In this document: one piece after another, positions 32,330 through 41,304 of the stretch
Layout: every line of letters starts with the position of its first letter
Numbering within the stretch: position 1 is the stretch's first letter
NCBI GenBank assembly: GCA_001516065.1
Contig: LOEV01000023.1
Location: 1-42,952 of the forward strand
DNA from: Alphaproteobacteria bacterium BRH_c36
GTDB lineage: Bacteria; Pseudomonadota; Alphaproteobacteria; Rhizobiales; Hyphomicrobiaceae
Direction of reading: 5' to 3'
Length of the DNA: 42,952 bases
Position numbers and translations under genes: made by a program
Notes under the pieces: generated by a model
What the model was told of the DNA's origin: nothing
Seen by the model: only the letters and a program-made list of their open reading frames with translations
Databases searched by the model: none

Positions 32330-33382
32330 TTATAAGATCATACAACGTCCGAGCCGAACGGAATAAACGCATTGCGCAATGAAATTTGACCGTTCCGTTG
32401 CATCCATCGCGGTAAGATCCAGGCATCCGCAAGGATATTTAGCCCAATCCCCAAACGAGTACAGATCTGCGTCGGAAATCTTACCCAGATCCAGATGCGT
32501 TGCTGCCCGCTCGATTGAAGTTTTCGACAATGGGACTGGCTGGAAGTTTTCCAACTTTCTTGCCCCCCACTCGCTAAAATCACTGTGTTTCTCAAAAATT
32601 TGCGACATAACCTCTTTAGCCAAATCCCAATTTTCGTGTGGAAGCTCCCTTAATCTGCTAAGGAAGGACATGATCCGGACTTTACCATCGATGCTCTTAT
32701 TATCTTCTGGCATCAGATTGGCGCGCAAGTGATAGAGACCTTTGATGGCGGCAAAAGGGAGCGAATCATTTGCTCTGTAGATGTTAATGTCCTTTCTCTC
32801 TACCCCGATACGACCCAGGAAATCTACAACAACATCCTCCTCCTCTAGAGCATCGGGATGGAAATGGATCATACTCGGCGGTTGACCCGATATTTCATGC
32901 AGAAAATCCAGTCTCCCATAATAGGTCGCCTCGCGCGGCATGCCTAGTAGCCATCCATCGATGTTCTGAAGGTCCACGGCATTTTGCTTCAATGTTTGTT
33001 GCAACATGGCCTTAAAGTATGGTACGGGATTTCGGACATAGCCAATATAATTGATAGAGAATTTCCTCTCCATTAGGAAGCAATGAAATTCCTGCATCTC
33101 CGTTTTTGAAAATGCAGAAATGACCTCGGCAGAGATGATGCCAATGCGCCCGTCCAAAGCCTCCAACTCGTCGTGCAGCTGGCGCTTCAATCGCTGGCGC
33201 TCCTCCAACTCAATTCCGTACCCTCGAAAAATTCGACTAAGAATTATGCTCGGGTTTACCACGCCAAAACTAATTAATTTATGCTTTGTAAGCTTGTCAC
33301 TGTTTCGGTACAACGTCAGCTGTATGGAAGATGTGCCGGTTTTATGTGTTCCAAAATGGACAAATATCTTTCTTGGGTTCAT
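32330..33382 (-). CDS. Sulfotransferase-like protein 2 (A+T-rich, probably acquired)
   Basis: A protein of about 350 residues from ATG 33382. A GTG at 33436 would add 18 residues. The P-loop is FVHFGTHKTGTSSIQ (GTHKTGTSS at 11-19). The 3'-phosphate region may be NYIGYVRNPVPYFKAMLQQ. The gene is clearly richer in A and T than its neighbours, with many AAA, AAT and TTT codons. This suggests recent arrival from another genome. It has no good ribosome site. It lies in the same orientation as the sulfotransferase-like genes on either side but with wider gaps (97 and about 280 bases), so it may have been inserted. Confidence 0.75.
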   Translation of the reverse strand: MNPRKIFVHFGTHKTGTSSIQLTLYRNSDKLTKHKLISFGVVNPSIILSRIFRGYGIELEERQRLKRQLHDELEALDGRIGIISAEVISAFSKTEMQEFHCFLMERKFSINYIGYVRNPVPYFKAMLQQTLKQNAVDLQNIDGWLLGMPREATYYGRLDFLHEISGQPPSMIHFHPDALEEEDVVVDFLGRIGVERKDINIYRANDSLPFAAIKGLYHLRANLMPEDNKSIDGKVRIMSFLSRLRELPHENWDLAKEVMSQIFEKHSDFSEWGARKLENFQPVPLSKTSIERAATHLDLGKISDADLYSFGDWAKYPCGCLDLTAMDATERSNFIAQCVYSVRLGRCMIL

Positions 33383-33661
33383 GTTGCTGGGCCCGTGCGT
33401 TTCGCTTCTAGTCTTATCCAGCACATTTGCATACACCCGAAGGTTGTCCGGTTAAATGGCTGTTGAAATCGAACTAAAGATGAAGCCGTTTTCCAAGCCC
33501 GATGTCCTTTCAGGTCGTTCTCTGCACACCGGTTTCAACTAAGCCAGACGAGCGCACGCTTCGGCCGGCCCGATCTTCGCATCGATAGCTCGTTACCTGA
33601 ATGCATCGATGGAATTGCACTTAACACGCGACATCAGCATCCGAGCAACCCAAAAAAACCG

Positions 33662-34756
33662 CTAGATTTTTTCACCGATGCTGTGTGCCAGCTTCCTGGC
33701 ATACCGGTAGCCTTCAAACAAATCGCTTTTCAACGACTGATTGATGTGGCCCATCAGTTCGCGTGCGAAATTCCTCGATTTCATGACCTGGCCGATCTCC
33801 GCGAAGTCGTCCTCTCCCACCGACGGCTCGACCCAGTTCGGGTCCTCCTCGGGCTCGGGATCCTTGAAGAGAATGCCGTCAGGACGGCCCATCACGTCTC
33901 TGGCAATCCACGTGTTGAGGTGGCGTGCCCGGTTCAAGATCATCTTGCGCTCCGCACCTGCCAGCAGGTCGGATTCGTGGAAGATTGCAGTCGATCCCTG
34001 ATCCACATCGGCCGAATAGGCAAGCAGCGCTTCGTTGAAGCGCGTGGACGCCTGCGTATCCTTGACGACATTGTTGATAGCCCGCTTGTACTCCAGCGCC
34101 GAATAGGCGAACCGCGGATTTTCGTTTGTGTTTGATGTTTCGAACTTCGAAGCATCCTCGATGCCGAGGACTCCTGCCAGAAAATCGCTGCGAATATCAC
34201 CGTCGCGCAACTGCCCTCGCTCGTAAGGGCGCAGAATCAGGTTGTCTTTGCCGAAAGCATCCATCCACGGCTTGATGCGATCCTCGTAATCGAATCGCTT
34301 GTAGAGCATCCCGAGCGCGGAGCGGATATCGAGGACCTGCGTCCCTGCCTTGACCTGCTGGTTGTAGGCCGCAATCATCACGTGGTCCTGCCGCCGCAGA
34401 TAAATGATGACTTTGGGACTGAAGTACCGCTGCAGCACGGCCGCCACGCCGCGAACGAGTTCGGGTTTCAGGCTGGAGATCAGCTCGCTGGAAAGAAGAA
34501 CAGGTCTGTCCGCCTGCCGGTAGATCTCAGGCGCCCACTCTTCCACCGGTATGAATTTCCAGACGTTGGCCAGGAACGGGGGAACGTGCGGCGAAAGCAC
34601 ATGATGGGCCCCGGCCACCGCGCCATACTTCGGGTAGAGGATGCCGAGCTTTCCGAGCAGATTCCGGTTCGCCCAGAAGAACGTCTGCAGCGACGTGGTT
34701 CCGGTCTTCCCCAGTCCGATGTGCAAATAGAGGTCTTTCTTCGTCCGTCTCAGCAT
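33662..34756 (-). CDS. Sulfotransferase-like protein 3
   Basis: A protein of 364 residues. The P-loop LYLHIGLGKTGTTSLQ (GKTGTTS at 16-22) is the best match of the set to the PAPS-binding loop. A second conserved part is VIIYLRRQDHVMIAAYNQQVKAG, with the Arg typical of the 3'-phosphate site. The acidic segment EPEEDPNWVEPSVGEDD near the C-terminus is unusual. There are no export or membrane signals. It follows the epimerase gene by 48 bases in one probable operon (fusion glycosyltransferase - epimerase - this gene). It likely modifies the sugar chain made by those enzymes. The acceptor is unknown. Confidence 0.8.
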   Translation of the reverse strand: MLRRTKKDLYLHIGLGKTGTTSLQTFFWANRNLLGKLGILYPKYGAVAGAHHVLSPHVPPFLANVWKFIPVEEWAPEIYRQADRPVLLSSELISSLKPELVRGVAAVLQRYFSPKVIIYLRRQDHVMIAAYNQQVKAGTQVLDIRSALGMLYKRFDYEDRIKPWMDAFGKDNLILRPYERGQLRDGDIRSDFLAGVLGIEDASKFETSNTNENPRFAYSALEYKRAINNVVKDTQASTRFNEALLAYSADVDQGSTAIFHESDLLAGAERKMILNRARHLNTWIARDVMGRPDGILFKDPEPEEDPNWVEPSVGEDDFAEIGQVMKSRNFARELMGHINQSLKSDLFEGYRYARKLAHSIGEKI

Positions 34757-34804
34757 GTGGCTTTCTCAATCTTGTCTCGTATCCGTGCGGGTTTGCGCTC
34801 AGGG

Positions 34805-35716
34805 TCAGCTTTCGCGCGCCATTACTTCGAGCACTCGCTCGATACCTTCGCCTAGACTGGTGCGCGGCCTCCAGCCGAGTTTCTGCCCGGCAAGGCTGAC
34901 ATCGAGACAAGTTCGGTGAACGTCGAACGCCCGCGCGGGCAGGTACGTCTTCGAAACCTCGTTCCCCGTCAGTCCCTCGATCGTCTCGAGGATCGTATTG
35001 AGGCTGACGCTGGTGCCGGACCCTATATTGGCAACGAGATTCTGACCCTCGAAGGCAAGCCCGGCAGCAAAGGCATCGACGACGTCGCCGACATAGATGA
35101 AATCACGCGAAACGGTGCCGTCGCCCCAGATTTCCACGGTCTTGCCCGTCACCGCCTTGTGGCAGAAGGTGGCGATGACACCGAGGCCGGTGTCGTGGCG
35201 CTGGTGCTCGCCGTAAAGATTGGAGATGCGCAGCGAAACGCTTTCGAGGCCATAGAGCCGTTGATAGAGCGCAAGGTACTTCTCGACGGCCAGCTTCACG
35301 ATTCCATACGAACAGATCGGATCGGTCGGGTGGTCTTCGCGCACACACGCGACCGACGGCTCGCCATAGACCGTCCCGCCCGACGACGCATAGATGAAGC
35401 GGCGCACGCCCGCATTCACGCTCGCATCGAGCAGCTTCAGGGTTCCAACGAGGTTGGTTCGCGCATCGAGCAGCGGATTGTCGTTCGACGTTTTCGGGAT
35501 CACCGACGAAGCCAGGTGGATCACCGCTTCACACCCCGAAACCGCCGAGTTCAGGATACTCTCGTCGGCGACACTGCTGGTGATGAATTGCACCTTGGGA
35601 TCGCGCCAGCTCGCATCCGACACGTCGAGCATGCGCACTGAGTACCCAAGGCTCAACAGCCGGGGAACCAGATGCCGTCCAAGAAAGCCCGAGCCGCCTG
35701 TTACAAGAACGTTCAT
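34805..35716 (-). CDS. NAD-dependent nucleotide-sugar epimerase/dehydratase
   Basis: A protein of 303 residues of the extended short-chain dehydrogenase type. The NAD-binding motif is VTGGSGFLGRH (near residues 5-14). The catalytic triad region is YASSGGTVYG and YGIVK (Ser, Tyr, Lys). ISNLYGEHQRHDTGLGVIATF and RDFIYVGDVVDA are typical of UDP-sugar 4-epimerases of the GalE group. It would supply an activated sugar for the nearby glycosyltransferases. The start at ATG 35716 was preferred to TTG 35743 because the Rossmann motif begins right after it. It lies 33 bases after the big fusion gene and 48 before sulfotransferase-like gene 3. Confidence 0.9.
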   Translation of the reverse strand: MNVLVTGGSGFLGRHLVPRLLSLGYSVRMLDVSDASWRDPKVQFITSSVADESILNSAVSGCEAVIHLASSVIPKTSNDNPLLDARTNLVGTLKLLDASVNAGVRRFIYASSGGTVYGEPSVACVREDHPTDPICSYGIVKLAVEKYLALYQRLYGLESVSLRISNLYGEHQRHDTGLGVIATFCHKAVTGKTVEIWGDGTVSRDFIYVGDVVDAFAAGLAFEGQNLVANIGSGTSVSLNTILETIEGLTGNEVSKTYLPARAFDVHRTCLDVSLAGQKLGWRPRTSLGEGIERVLEVMARES

Positions 35717-35749
35717 CGCGATTCGATCAGTCCTTGTTGTCAAAGGTTG

Positions 35750-38700
35750 TCATGCCGGCACGGCCAGGGCGTCGCTGTGCGCGTCGTCGCCGCGAAGAAC
35801 GCGATGATAGACCTCAACGTACTTGTCGACCATCACTTCCGGGTCGAACGTTGCATAGGCCGCCGGCACTGCGCTGAGCATGCTGCGGTACTCATCGCCC
35901 CGGACAGCCACCCGGGCAAGGAGCGCGGCCATCTCCGCGACCGGCAGTTGCCAGTCCTCGAGCTCGAACAAGGCGCCGGCCACTTGCCCGCCCGCTTCCG
36001 GCCCTGCCTTCAGCATATGCTGGATCTCACCGACGTTTGAGGCAAGTACCGGCCTTCCCGCAGCTAGGCAGTCGATCAGCGTCAACGGGAAGCTTTCGCC
36101 ACGAAATCGGGACGGCAGTAAGCCGACGTCGGACATCGCGAAGTAGTCGCGGAGGTTCCTCTTGAACCCAAGAAGCTGGATATGAGGACCAACCGCGCCC
36201 GGCTGGCTCAGCCGGGTGTATTCCTCCCCCTCACCGATCAGTACGAGACGGATGTCCTTGCCGCTCTGCTCGCGCGCCAGGTCGACGGCCTTGACGGCTT
36301 CATCCCAACCCTTCTCCGCGATTGCCCGGCTTACGAGGCAGGCGACGAAGGCCTGCGCGGGGATGCCCAGTGAGGCGCGGTCAACTGCTTTGATAGGGAC
36401 TTCCGGCAACGCATTGGGAATACCGACAAGCTTAGGGCTGTCCGCCAGACCGAGCCGCTCGAACGGCCCGAGGTTCTTCCGCGAGGTGAACACCAGCGCA
36501 TCCGCCTCGCGGGCAATGCGCGCGACAACCGCATCCTGGTCGATTTCTTCCATCATCTCGTACATGCCATGCATGGAGAAGACGGTGCGCGCCCGCGAAG
36601 CTTCGCTCAAGTGATCTAGGATAGTGCTGTCGACCCAGCCGTGGTGCGAGTGGATGATATCGATACCGAAGTCTTCAACGACGCGTTCGAGATGGGCAAA
36701 ATCCGTGACTATGGGAATGTCGGAGCGCAACATGCTCCTGACGCCGGGTTCCCGCGGTTCCATTTCGCACGACAGGAACGTCACGGCATGGCCGCGCGCC
36801 TTCAGCATGTTTGCCATGAAGATCGGAAGCGTTTCGCCACCGCCAGCCGCAAATGCGAAACCCGCCATCATCACCGACGGCTTCTTTTTCTCCTGGCTGA
36901 CCTGCACTCGCGAGGGATCATAGCAGGCCCGAAGATCGTCATCCGAGTAGTCTGCTCTATGCGACTTCCAGTGCTGGCGCAGGTTTTGCTCCTGCGCGAA
37001 GACGAACTCGCGCGAAACGTCGAAATTCTCCACCACGAACCGCGCGACGTCCTCGTGCTCTCGGTAATAGACATCCTTGACGAAAGTGCTCTTCGCCGTG
37101 CTCGCCTCGTGGACGCGATAGAAGTTGCGCATCTCCGGTAGGTAGGCAACGGCCCCGCCCTTGATCAGGTTGAGATAGAACAGCCAGTCCCCGCAGATCT
37201 TCATCTGCGTCCACGGCCCTGTCAGCAGGTCGCTGTCTCTGCCGGGGTGGCGCAACAGCGCGCTGCTCACGTTCGGGACGAGATTCTTCGTTGCCCACCC
37301 CTTGGCCACGAGCTGGTGGGCGGTCAACTGGAACGGCCTGCTCCACAAGTTTGGATCGATGTCGTTGAGATACTCGTGGGTCGACCATATCGCAGCCTTG
37401 CCCTCCGCATCCATGAAGGCCGAATTGACATAGGCGAGCATCACGCTTTCGTCTTCAAGAGACGGCAGTAGGCTTTCCAGAAAGTGCGGGTCCGACCAGT
37501 CATCGCTCTCTGCGATCCAGACAAGGGAGCCCCTCGCAAGCGACAATCCCTTGGCCCACTGGCGATAGCCGCTGCCGGAGTTCTTTTCATTCGGGATGAG
37601 GCGCGCCCTGTCTGGGTGCTGCTCCTCATAGCGACGCATGATCTCCAGACTATTGTCGCTCGAACAGTCGTCGAGCATGATCAGCTCGAACTTCTGGTAG
37701 GTCTGCGCCAGGATGGTTTCGAGTCGCTTTTCGAGGAACGCGGCATGGTTGTAATTCGGCACGATTACCGACACCAGCGGGTGAGTCCGGCGCACGGTGC
37801 GCGGCATGTTCGTGCGCGCTTCGAGCTGCGTCAGCGTTCTCACGCGGTTGCGGACACCGCTCAGTCCCTGCTGTCTCAGGACGTGAACCGCCTTCTTGAC
37901 TGTCGGGATAACCCCGCCGCGGCGGCGCAGTGCGGACGCGAGCGCGGATGTTCCCGTCGTCAGCTTGTTCGAGGCCGCCTTGGCGGATCTCAGCGGGGCA
38001 GTGATCTTGTAGCTCGCGGAATTCTCGAATGCCTCGACCGAGGCTCGCGTCAGCCGCAATTCCTCCTCGCGCTCTAGCAAAACATCACGGACGTAGTCCA
38101 GCCGGCCTTGCAGGGTCGCGATCCGCTCGCTCAGACCATCGAACTGATCCGCAAGCTTCGCTCTCGTCGAGCTGATGGACGACAAGATCGGCAAGGCCTG
38201 ATTGAACTCGGCGCGCACGGCCCCGATGCTACTCAACGCCGGCGCCGACTGCGGCGACTGCGCCAATTCCTCCATCGCTTCGAAAGCCCGGCTGATCCAG
38301 CCGCGCATGACCGGATCGATCCGCACGGCATCCTTGCCGTGCTTCTGATGCCGGTAGTCCGTCGACAGGAACGCCTCGACCTGCGGTGCGATGTCCTCGA
38401 TCGAATTTGGGAGCGGCAGGCCGGTGTCGTCGATCAGGCGCTGCAGCGTGCCCCGCCAGTCGCGCAACACCGAATCGTAGGTCACAAAGGTGCGGGCCAC
38501 GTTCCGGGTCGCCTCCTCCGCGTCGAGCACATGGCGCAGCCATAAAAGTGCGCCGTCCGCCGAGGCATACTGTTGCGGCCACAATCCCGCCCGCGCTTCG
38601 AGTGAATGCACGACATCGAGCGGGTTGCGCGAAATCAGAATCGGCACCGTCCGTATGCCACCCTCTGCCAGTGCCGAAGCAAACAAGGGAGCGAACCGGC

Positions 38701-39097
38701 AAATCCGCGGATCCTTTACGACGAACAACCGGGCGTTGCCGAAGTCCTGATTGATCAGCCCCAGAAGCTCGCTGCGTACATCACCAAGTCTCTGCTTTGA
38801 AAGCTTCGTGAAATCCGGTCCGCACCAGTCGTGCCACGCCGAATCGATTTCTGAAAGCAGCGCATCGTGATAGACAGTCAGCGCTTCGGGTTCCCAATGC
38901 CCGGTCTCGTTACCCTCTCCTGCGCCGAGCAGCCGCCGCGGCAGTTCGGCGCCGGCAAGACTCAGCAGCCGAGTCAGTGCGCTTGTTCCCGAGCGGTGCA
39001 TGCCAAGCACGAGCAGGCACGTCCGATTGCCGGCGTCAGCCGGACCGGGGACAGGCCAATTCGCGCTCGAACTCGACGGGTTGTTGTCGTCCCACAC
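35750..39097 (-). CDS. Giant sulfotransferase - glycosyltransferase family 2 - glycosyltransferase family 4 fusion
   Basis: A protein of 1115 residues with three catalytic parts. (1) Residues about 25-270: sulfotransferase-like, P-loop GMHRSGTSA (32-40), GHWEPE (66-71) and the 3'-phosphate site ISRNPLDVVHS (155-165). (2) About 315-355: a charged coiled coil, then SYKITAPLR, a junction often seen between glycosyltransferase modules. (3) About 440-700: a GT2 domain, SVIVPNYNHAAFLEKRL, DDCSSDN and ESDDW. (4) About 740-1100: a GT4 domain with FAFAAGGGETLPIFMANML, a HSHHGW motif, AEKGWDEAVKAV and the donor site FRGESFPLTLIDCLAAGRPVLASN. No membrane helix. The start is GTG 39097, because a TAA lies two codons before it. 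It may both extend and modify a surface glycan. Confidence 0.9.
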   Translation of the reverse strand: MWDDNNPSSSSANWPVPGPADAGNRTCLLVLGMHRSGTSALTRLLSLAGAELPRRLLGAGEGNETGHWEPEALTVYHDALLSEIDSAWHDWCGPDFTKLSKQRLGDVRSELLGLINQDFGNARLFVVKDPRICRFAPLFASALAEGGIRTVPILISRNPLDVVHSLEARAGLWPQQYASADGALLWLRHVLDAEEATRNVARTFVTYDSVLRDWRGTLQRLIDDTGLPLPNSIEDIAPQVEAFLSTDYRHQKHGKDAVRIDPVMRGWISRAFEAMEELAQSPQSAPALSSIGAVRAEFNQALPILSSISSTRAKLADQFDGLSERIATLQGRLDYVRDVLLEREEELRLTRASVEAFENSASYKITAPLRSAKAASNKLTTGTSALASALRRRGGVIPTVKKAVHVLRQQGLSGVRNRVRTLTQLEARTNMPRTVRRTHPLVSVIVPNYNHAAFLEKRLETILAQTYQKFELIMLDDCSSDNSLEIMRRYEEQHPDRARLIPNEKNSGSGYRQWAKGLSLARGSLVWIAESDDWSDPHFLESLLPSLEDESVMLAYVNSAFMDAEGKAAIWSTHEYLNDIDPNLWSRPFQLTAHQLVAKGWATKNLVPNVSSALLRHPGRDSDLLTGPWTQMKICGDWLFYLNLIKGGAVAYLPEMRNFYRVHEASTAKSTFVKDVYYREHEDVARFVVENFDVSREFVFAQEQNLRQHWKSHRADYSDDDLRACYDPSRVQVSQEKKKPSVMMAGFAFAAGGGETLPIFMANMLKARGHAVTFLSCEMEPREPGVRSMLRSDIPIVTDFAHLERVVEDFGIDIIHSHHGWVDSTILDHLSEASRARTVFSMHGMYEMMEEIDQDAVVARIAREADALVFTSRKNLGPFERLGLADSPKLVGIPNALPEVPIKAVDRASLGIPAQAFVACLVSRAIAEKGWDEAVKAVDLAREQSGKDIRLVLIGEGEEYTRLSQPGAVGPHIQLLGFKRNLRDYFAMSDVGLLPSRFRGESFPLTLIDCLAAGRPVLASNVGEIQHMLKAGPEAGGQVAGALFELEDWQLPVAEMAALLARVAVRGDEYRSMLSAVPAAYATFDPEVMVDKYVEVYHRVLRGDDAHSDALAVPA

Positions 39098-39200
39098 GCC
39101 TTAGAAACCTCGGATTGGCCCGAACCCAAGCATTAAACCATGATCCGCCCGTCGGGCCGAAGCCACGGGCGCAGACACCGGGCTTTAGCTTGTGCGAAGT

Positions 39201-39617
39201 TCAAAGGCAAGCAACCGGGCCGCCCGATCCCAAATCGAAATTGTCCAGTATCCTTTTGTCCGGTTTCGGCACGTGGCGCCGCATGACCGCCGCGGCGGCA
39301 TGGGAAACCTCTTGTGACGGCGCGATAAGGGCTAGCGGCATCCGCTGGCGATTGACCGTCCAGTCGCCTATGGTGTAATCACCCCCGCGATTGGTCTGTG
39401 GGCATTTTTCACGTTCGATACGACCGATCGTTGCGTCCGCGACGATCCCCTCTTTTGGTACGGTAATGCCTGCTAGACCGTCGGGCCAACCGGACCACTG
39501 TACGAGGACTCTGAGGCCCGCTCCCGCAAGCACCCGCAGGGGCTTACGCAAGCGCGGTCGCGCTCTTGGAAAAATCGAACGCCATACAGGGACGTGCGGC
39601 GGCAGCGCGAAGGACAA
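39201..39617 (-). CDS. Probable hypothetical gene upstream of rmlC on the opposite strand
   Basis: The minus frame ends at TGA 39201 and is open well past the start of the rhamnose operon. From TTG 39617 it would encode 138 residues. The stretch from about 39230 to 39560 has clear coding character: strong G/C bias at third positions and a varied, ordered sequence (VQWSGWPDGLAGITVPKEG, then ATIGRIEREKCPQ). No ATG lies in the reading frame. A GTG near 39540 is another possible start. The family is not recognised. It may be a real gene with an unusual start or the 3' end of one whose front was lost. Its 5' end faces the rmlC start seven bases away, so the rmlC promoter would lie inside it. Confidence 0.4.
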   Translation of the reverse strand: MSFALPPHVPVWRSIFPRARPRLRKPLRVLAGAGLRVLVQWSGWPDGLAGITVPKEGIVADATIGRIEREKCPQTNRGGDYTIGDWTVNRQRMPLALIAPSQEVSHAAAAVMRRHVPKPDKRILDNFDLGSGGPVACL

Positions 39618-39623
39618 TTCAGT

Positions 39624-40202
39624 ATGCTGGTGACTCCGCTGGGTCTGCCCGAAGTCCTGGAAATCGCGCCTGCGAAGTTCGGTGACGCGCGTGGTTTTTT
39701 CTCGGAGACCTACAACGCGAAAAAATTTTCTGACGCCGGTCTGTCCATGGCGTTCGTCCAGGACAATCACTCCTTTTCGGCTGCGCGCGGCGTCCTGCGC
39801 GGTCTCCATTACCAGCTTCCGCCGTTCGCCCAGGACAAGCTGGTGCGCGTCATCAAGGGCGCCATATTCGACGTCGCTGTGGATATCCGTCGCGGATCGC
39901 CGCGCTTCGGTCAATGGTGCGCCCGCACGATTTCGGCCAAGGCATGGAACCAGATGTTCGTGCCGAAAGGCTTCGCGCACGGCTTCCTCACCCTCGAACC
40001 CGACACCGAAGTGATCTACAAGGTCTCCGACCTCTATTCGCCCGAACACGAACGCGCAATTAACTTCGCCGACCCCGACATAGCCATCGAGTGGCCCCTT
40101 GACGGCATTGAGCCGACGCTCTCCGACAAGGATCGCGTCGCACCCTTCCTCAAGGACCAGCCTGAACTATTTCAATTCTCCGGTGAAGGAATCAGCAGTT
40201 GA
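39624..40202 (+). CDS. rmlC: dTDP-4-dehydrorhamnose 3,5-epimerase
   Basis: A protein of 192 residues, normal for RmlC. It epimerises dTDP-4-keto-6-deoxyglucose in dTDP-L-rhamnose synthesis. Seen: the N-terminal [24 protein letters not shown], the catalytic histidine region [14 protein letters not shown] and the cupin strand [25 protein letters not shown] with the conserved Tyr. AAGGA precedes the ATG at 39624. Earlier frame from 39594 is not family-like. The stop overlaps the start of rmlB by four bases. It is the first gene of the rmlC-rmlB-rmlA operon. Confidence 0.95.
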   Translation: MLVTPLGLPEVLEIAPAKFGDARGFFSETYNAKKFSDAGLSMAFVQDNHSFSAARGVLRGLHYQLPPFAQDKLVRVIKGAIFDVAVDIRRGSPRFGQWCARTISAKAWNQMFVPKGFAHGFLTLEPDTEVIYKVSDLYSPEHERAINFADPDIAIEWPLDGIEPTLSDKDRVAPFLKDQPELFQFSGEGISS

Positions 40203-41266
40203 AAATTCTCGTCACCGGCGGCGCCGGCTTCATCGGCTCGGCGGTCTGCCGTCATCTTGTCAAAGATCTCGGCACCGCCGTCGTCAATGTCGACAAACTG
40301 ACCTACGCCGCCAATCTCGATTCGCTGAAGCCGGTCTCCGAAAACCCGCTATATTCGTTTCACCGCCAAGACATCTGCGATCCTGAGGCGATCCTTGCGA
40401 TCATGAGAAGCGAGAAGCCGGATGCCGTAATGCATCTGGCCGCCGAGAGCCACGTCGATCGCTCCATTGACGGCCCGGCCATCTTCATCGAAACGAACGT
40501 AATGGGCACCTACTCCATGCTGGAAGCCGCCCGTACCTACTGGAGCGAACTTGAAGGTCCGGCCCGCGATCGATTCCGCTTCCACCACATCTCGACCGAT
40601 GAGGTCTACGGCGACCTGCCCTTTGACGAAAGCCTCTTCACCGAGACTACACCTTATGCGCCCTCCTCACCCTATTCGGCCTCGAAGGCGTCCTCCGACC
40701 ATCTCGTGCGCGCCTGGAACCACACCTATGGCATCCCCGTGGTGCTCTCCAACTGCTCGAACAACTACGGTCCCTATCAGTTCCCCGAGAAGCTGATCCC
40801 GCTCGTCACCCTCAACGCCCTCGAGGGCAAACCGCTTCCCGTCTACGGCAAAGGCGACAATGTCCGCGACTGGCTCCATGTCGAGGATCACGCCAAAGCC
40901 CTCGCAACCGTTGCCACCAGGGGCGAGATCGGCCACTCCTACAACGTCGGGGGGCGCTGCGAGCGCACCAATCTCGCCGTCGTCGAAGCAATCTGCGACA
41001 TCCTCGACGCCCAACTGCCGCGCCCCGACGGCCTGCCGCGTCGCAACCTCATTTCGTTCGTGACCGACCGTCCAGGCCATGACCGCCGCTATGCGATCGA
41101 CTGCTCGAAGATTGAAGCCGAACTTGGATGGACCCCTTCGCGCACATTCGAGGAAGGCCTCGCCGACACCATTCGCTGGTATCTCGCCAACGAAGACTGG
41201 TGGCGGCCCATCCGTGACAAGAACTATGCCGGCCAGCGTCTCGGCACCGGCTCAACCAAGACCTGA
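40199..41266 (+). CDS. rmlB: dTDP-glucose 4,6-dehydratase
   Basis: A protein of 355 residues. It starts with TTG in the sequence AGTTGAAA, overlapping the rmlC stop, so it is translationally coupled. Seen: the NAD motif [36 protein letters not shown] and the [10 protein letters not shown] triad, then [18 protein letters not shown] and [13 protein letters not shown]. These define RmlB among extended SDR enzymes. It makes dTDP-4-keto-6-deoxyglucose from dTDP-glucose. The next gene, rmlA, follows after 38 bases. Confidence 0.96.
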   Translation: MKILVTGGAGFIGSAVCRHLVKDLGTAVVNVDKLTYAANLDSLKPVSENPLYSFHRQDICDPEAILAIMRSEKPDAVMHLAAESHVDRSIDGPAIFIETNVMGTYSMLEAARTYWSELEGPARDRFRFHHISTDEVYGDLPFDESLFTETTPYAPSSPYSASKASSDHLVRAWNHTYGIPVVLSNCSNNYGPYQFPEKLIPLVTLNALEGKPLPVYGKGDNVRDWLHVEDHAKALATVATRGEIGHSYNVGGRCERTNLAVVEAICDILDAQLPRPDGLPRRNLISFVTDRPGHDRRYAIDCSKIEAELGWTPSRTFEEGLADTIRWYLANEDWWRPIRDKNYAGQRLGTGSTKT

Positions 41267-41304
41267 TCTGGCCTCATGCCATCGCGGGAGAAACGGGAGA
41301 ATAC

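Noticed and set aside
39618-40049. Extension of the minus-strand frame (39201-40049) through rmlC
   Set aside because: The part opposite rmlC is a shadow of the conserved enzyme. Only the portion left of 39617 was kept, as a tentative gene.
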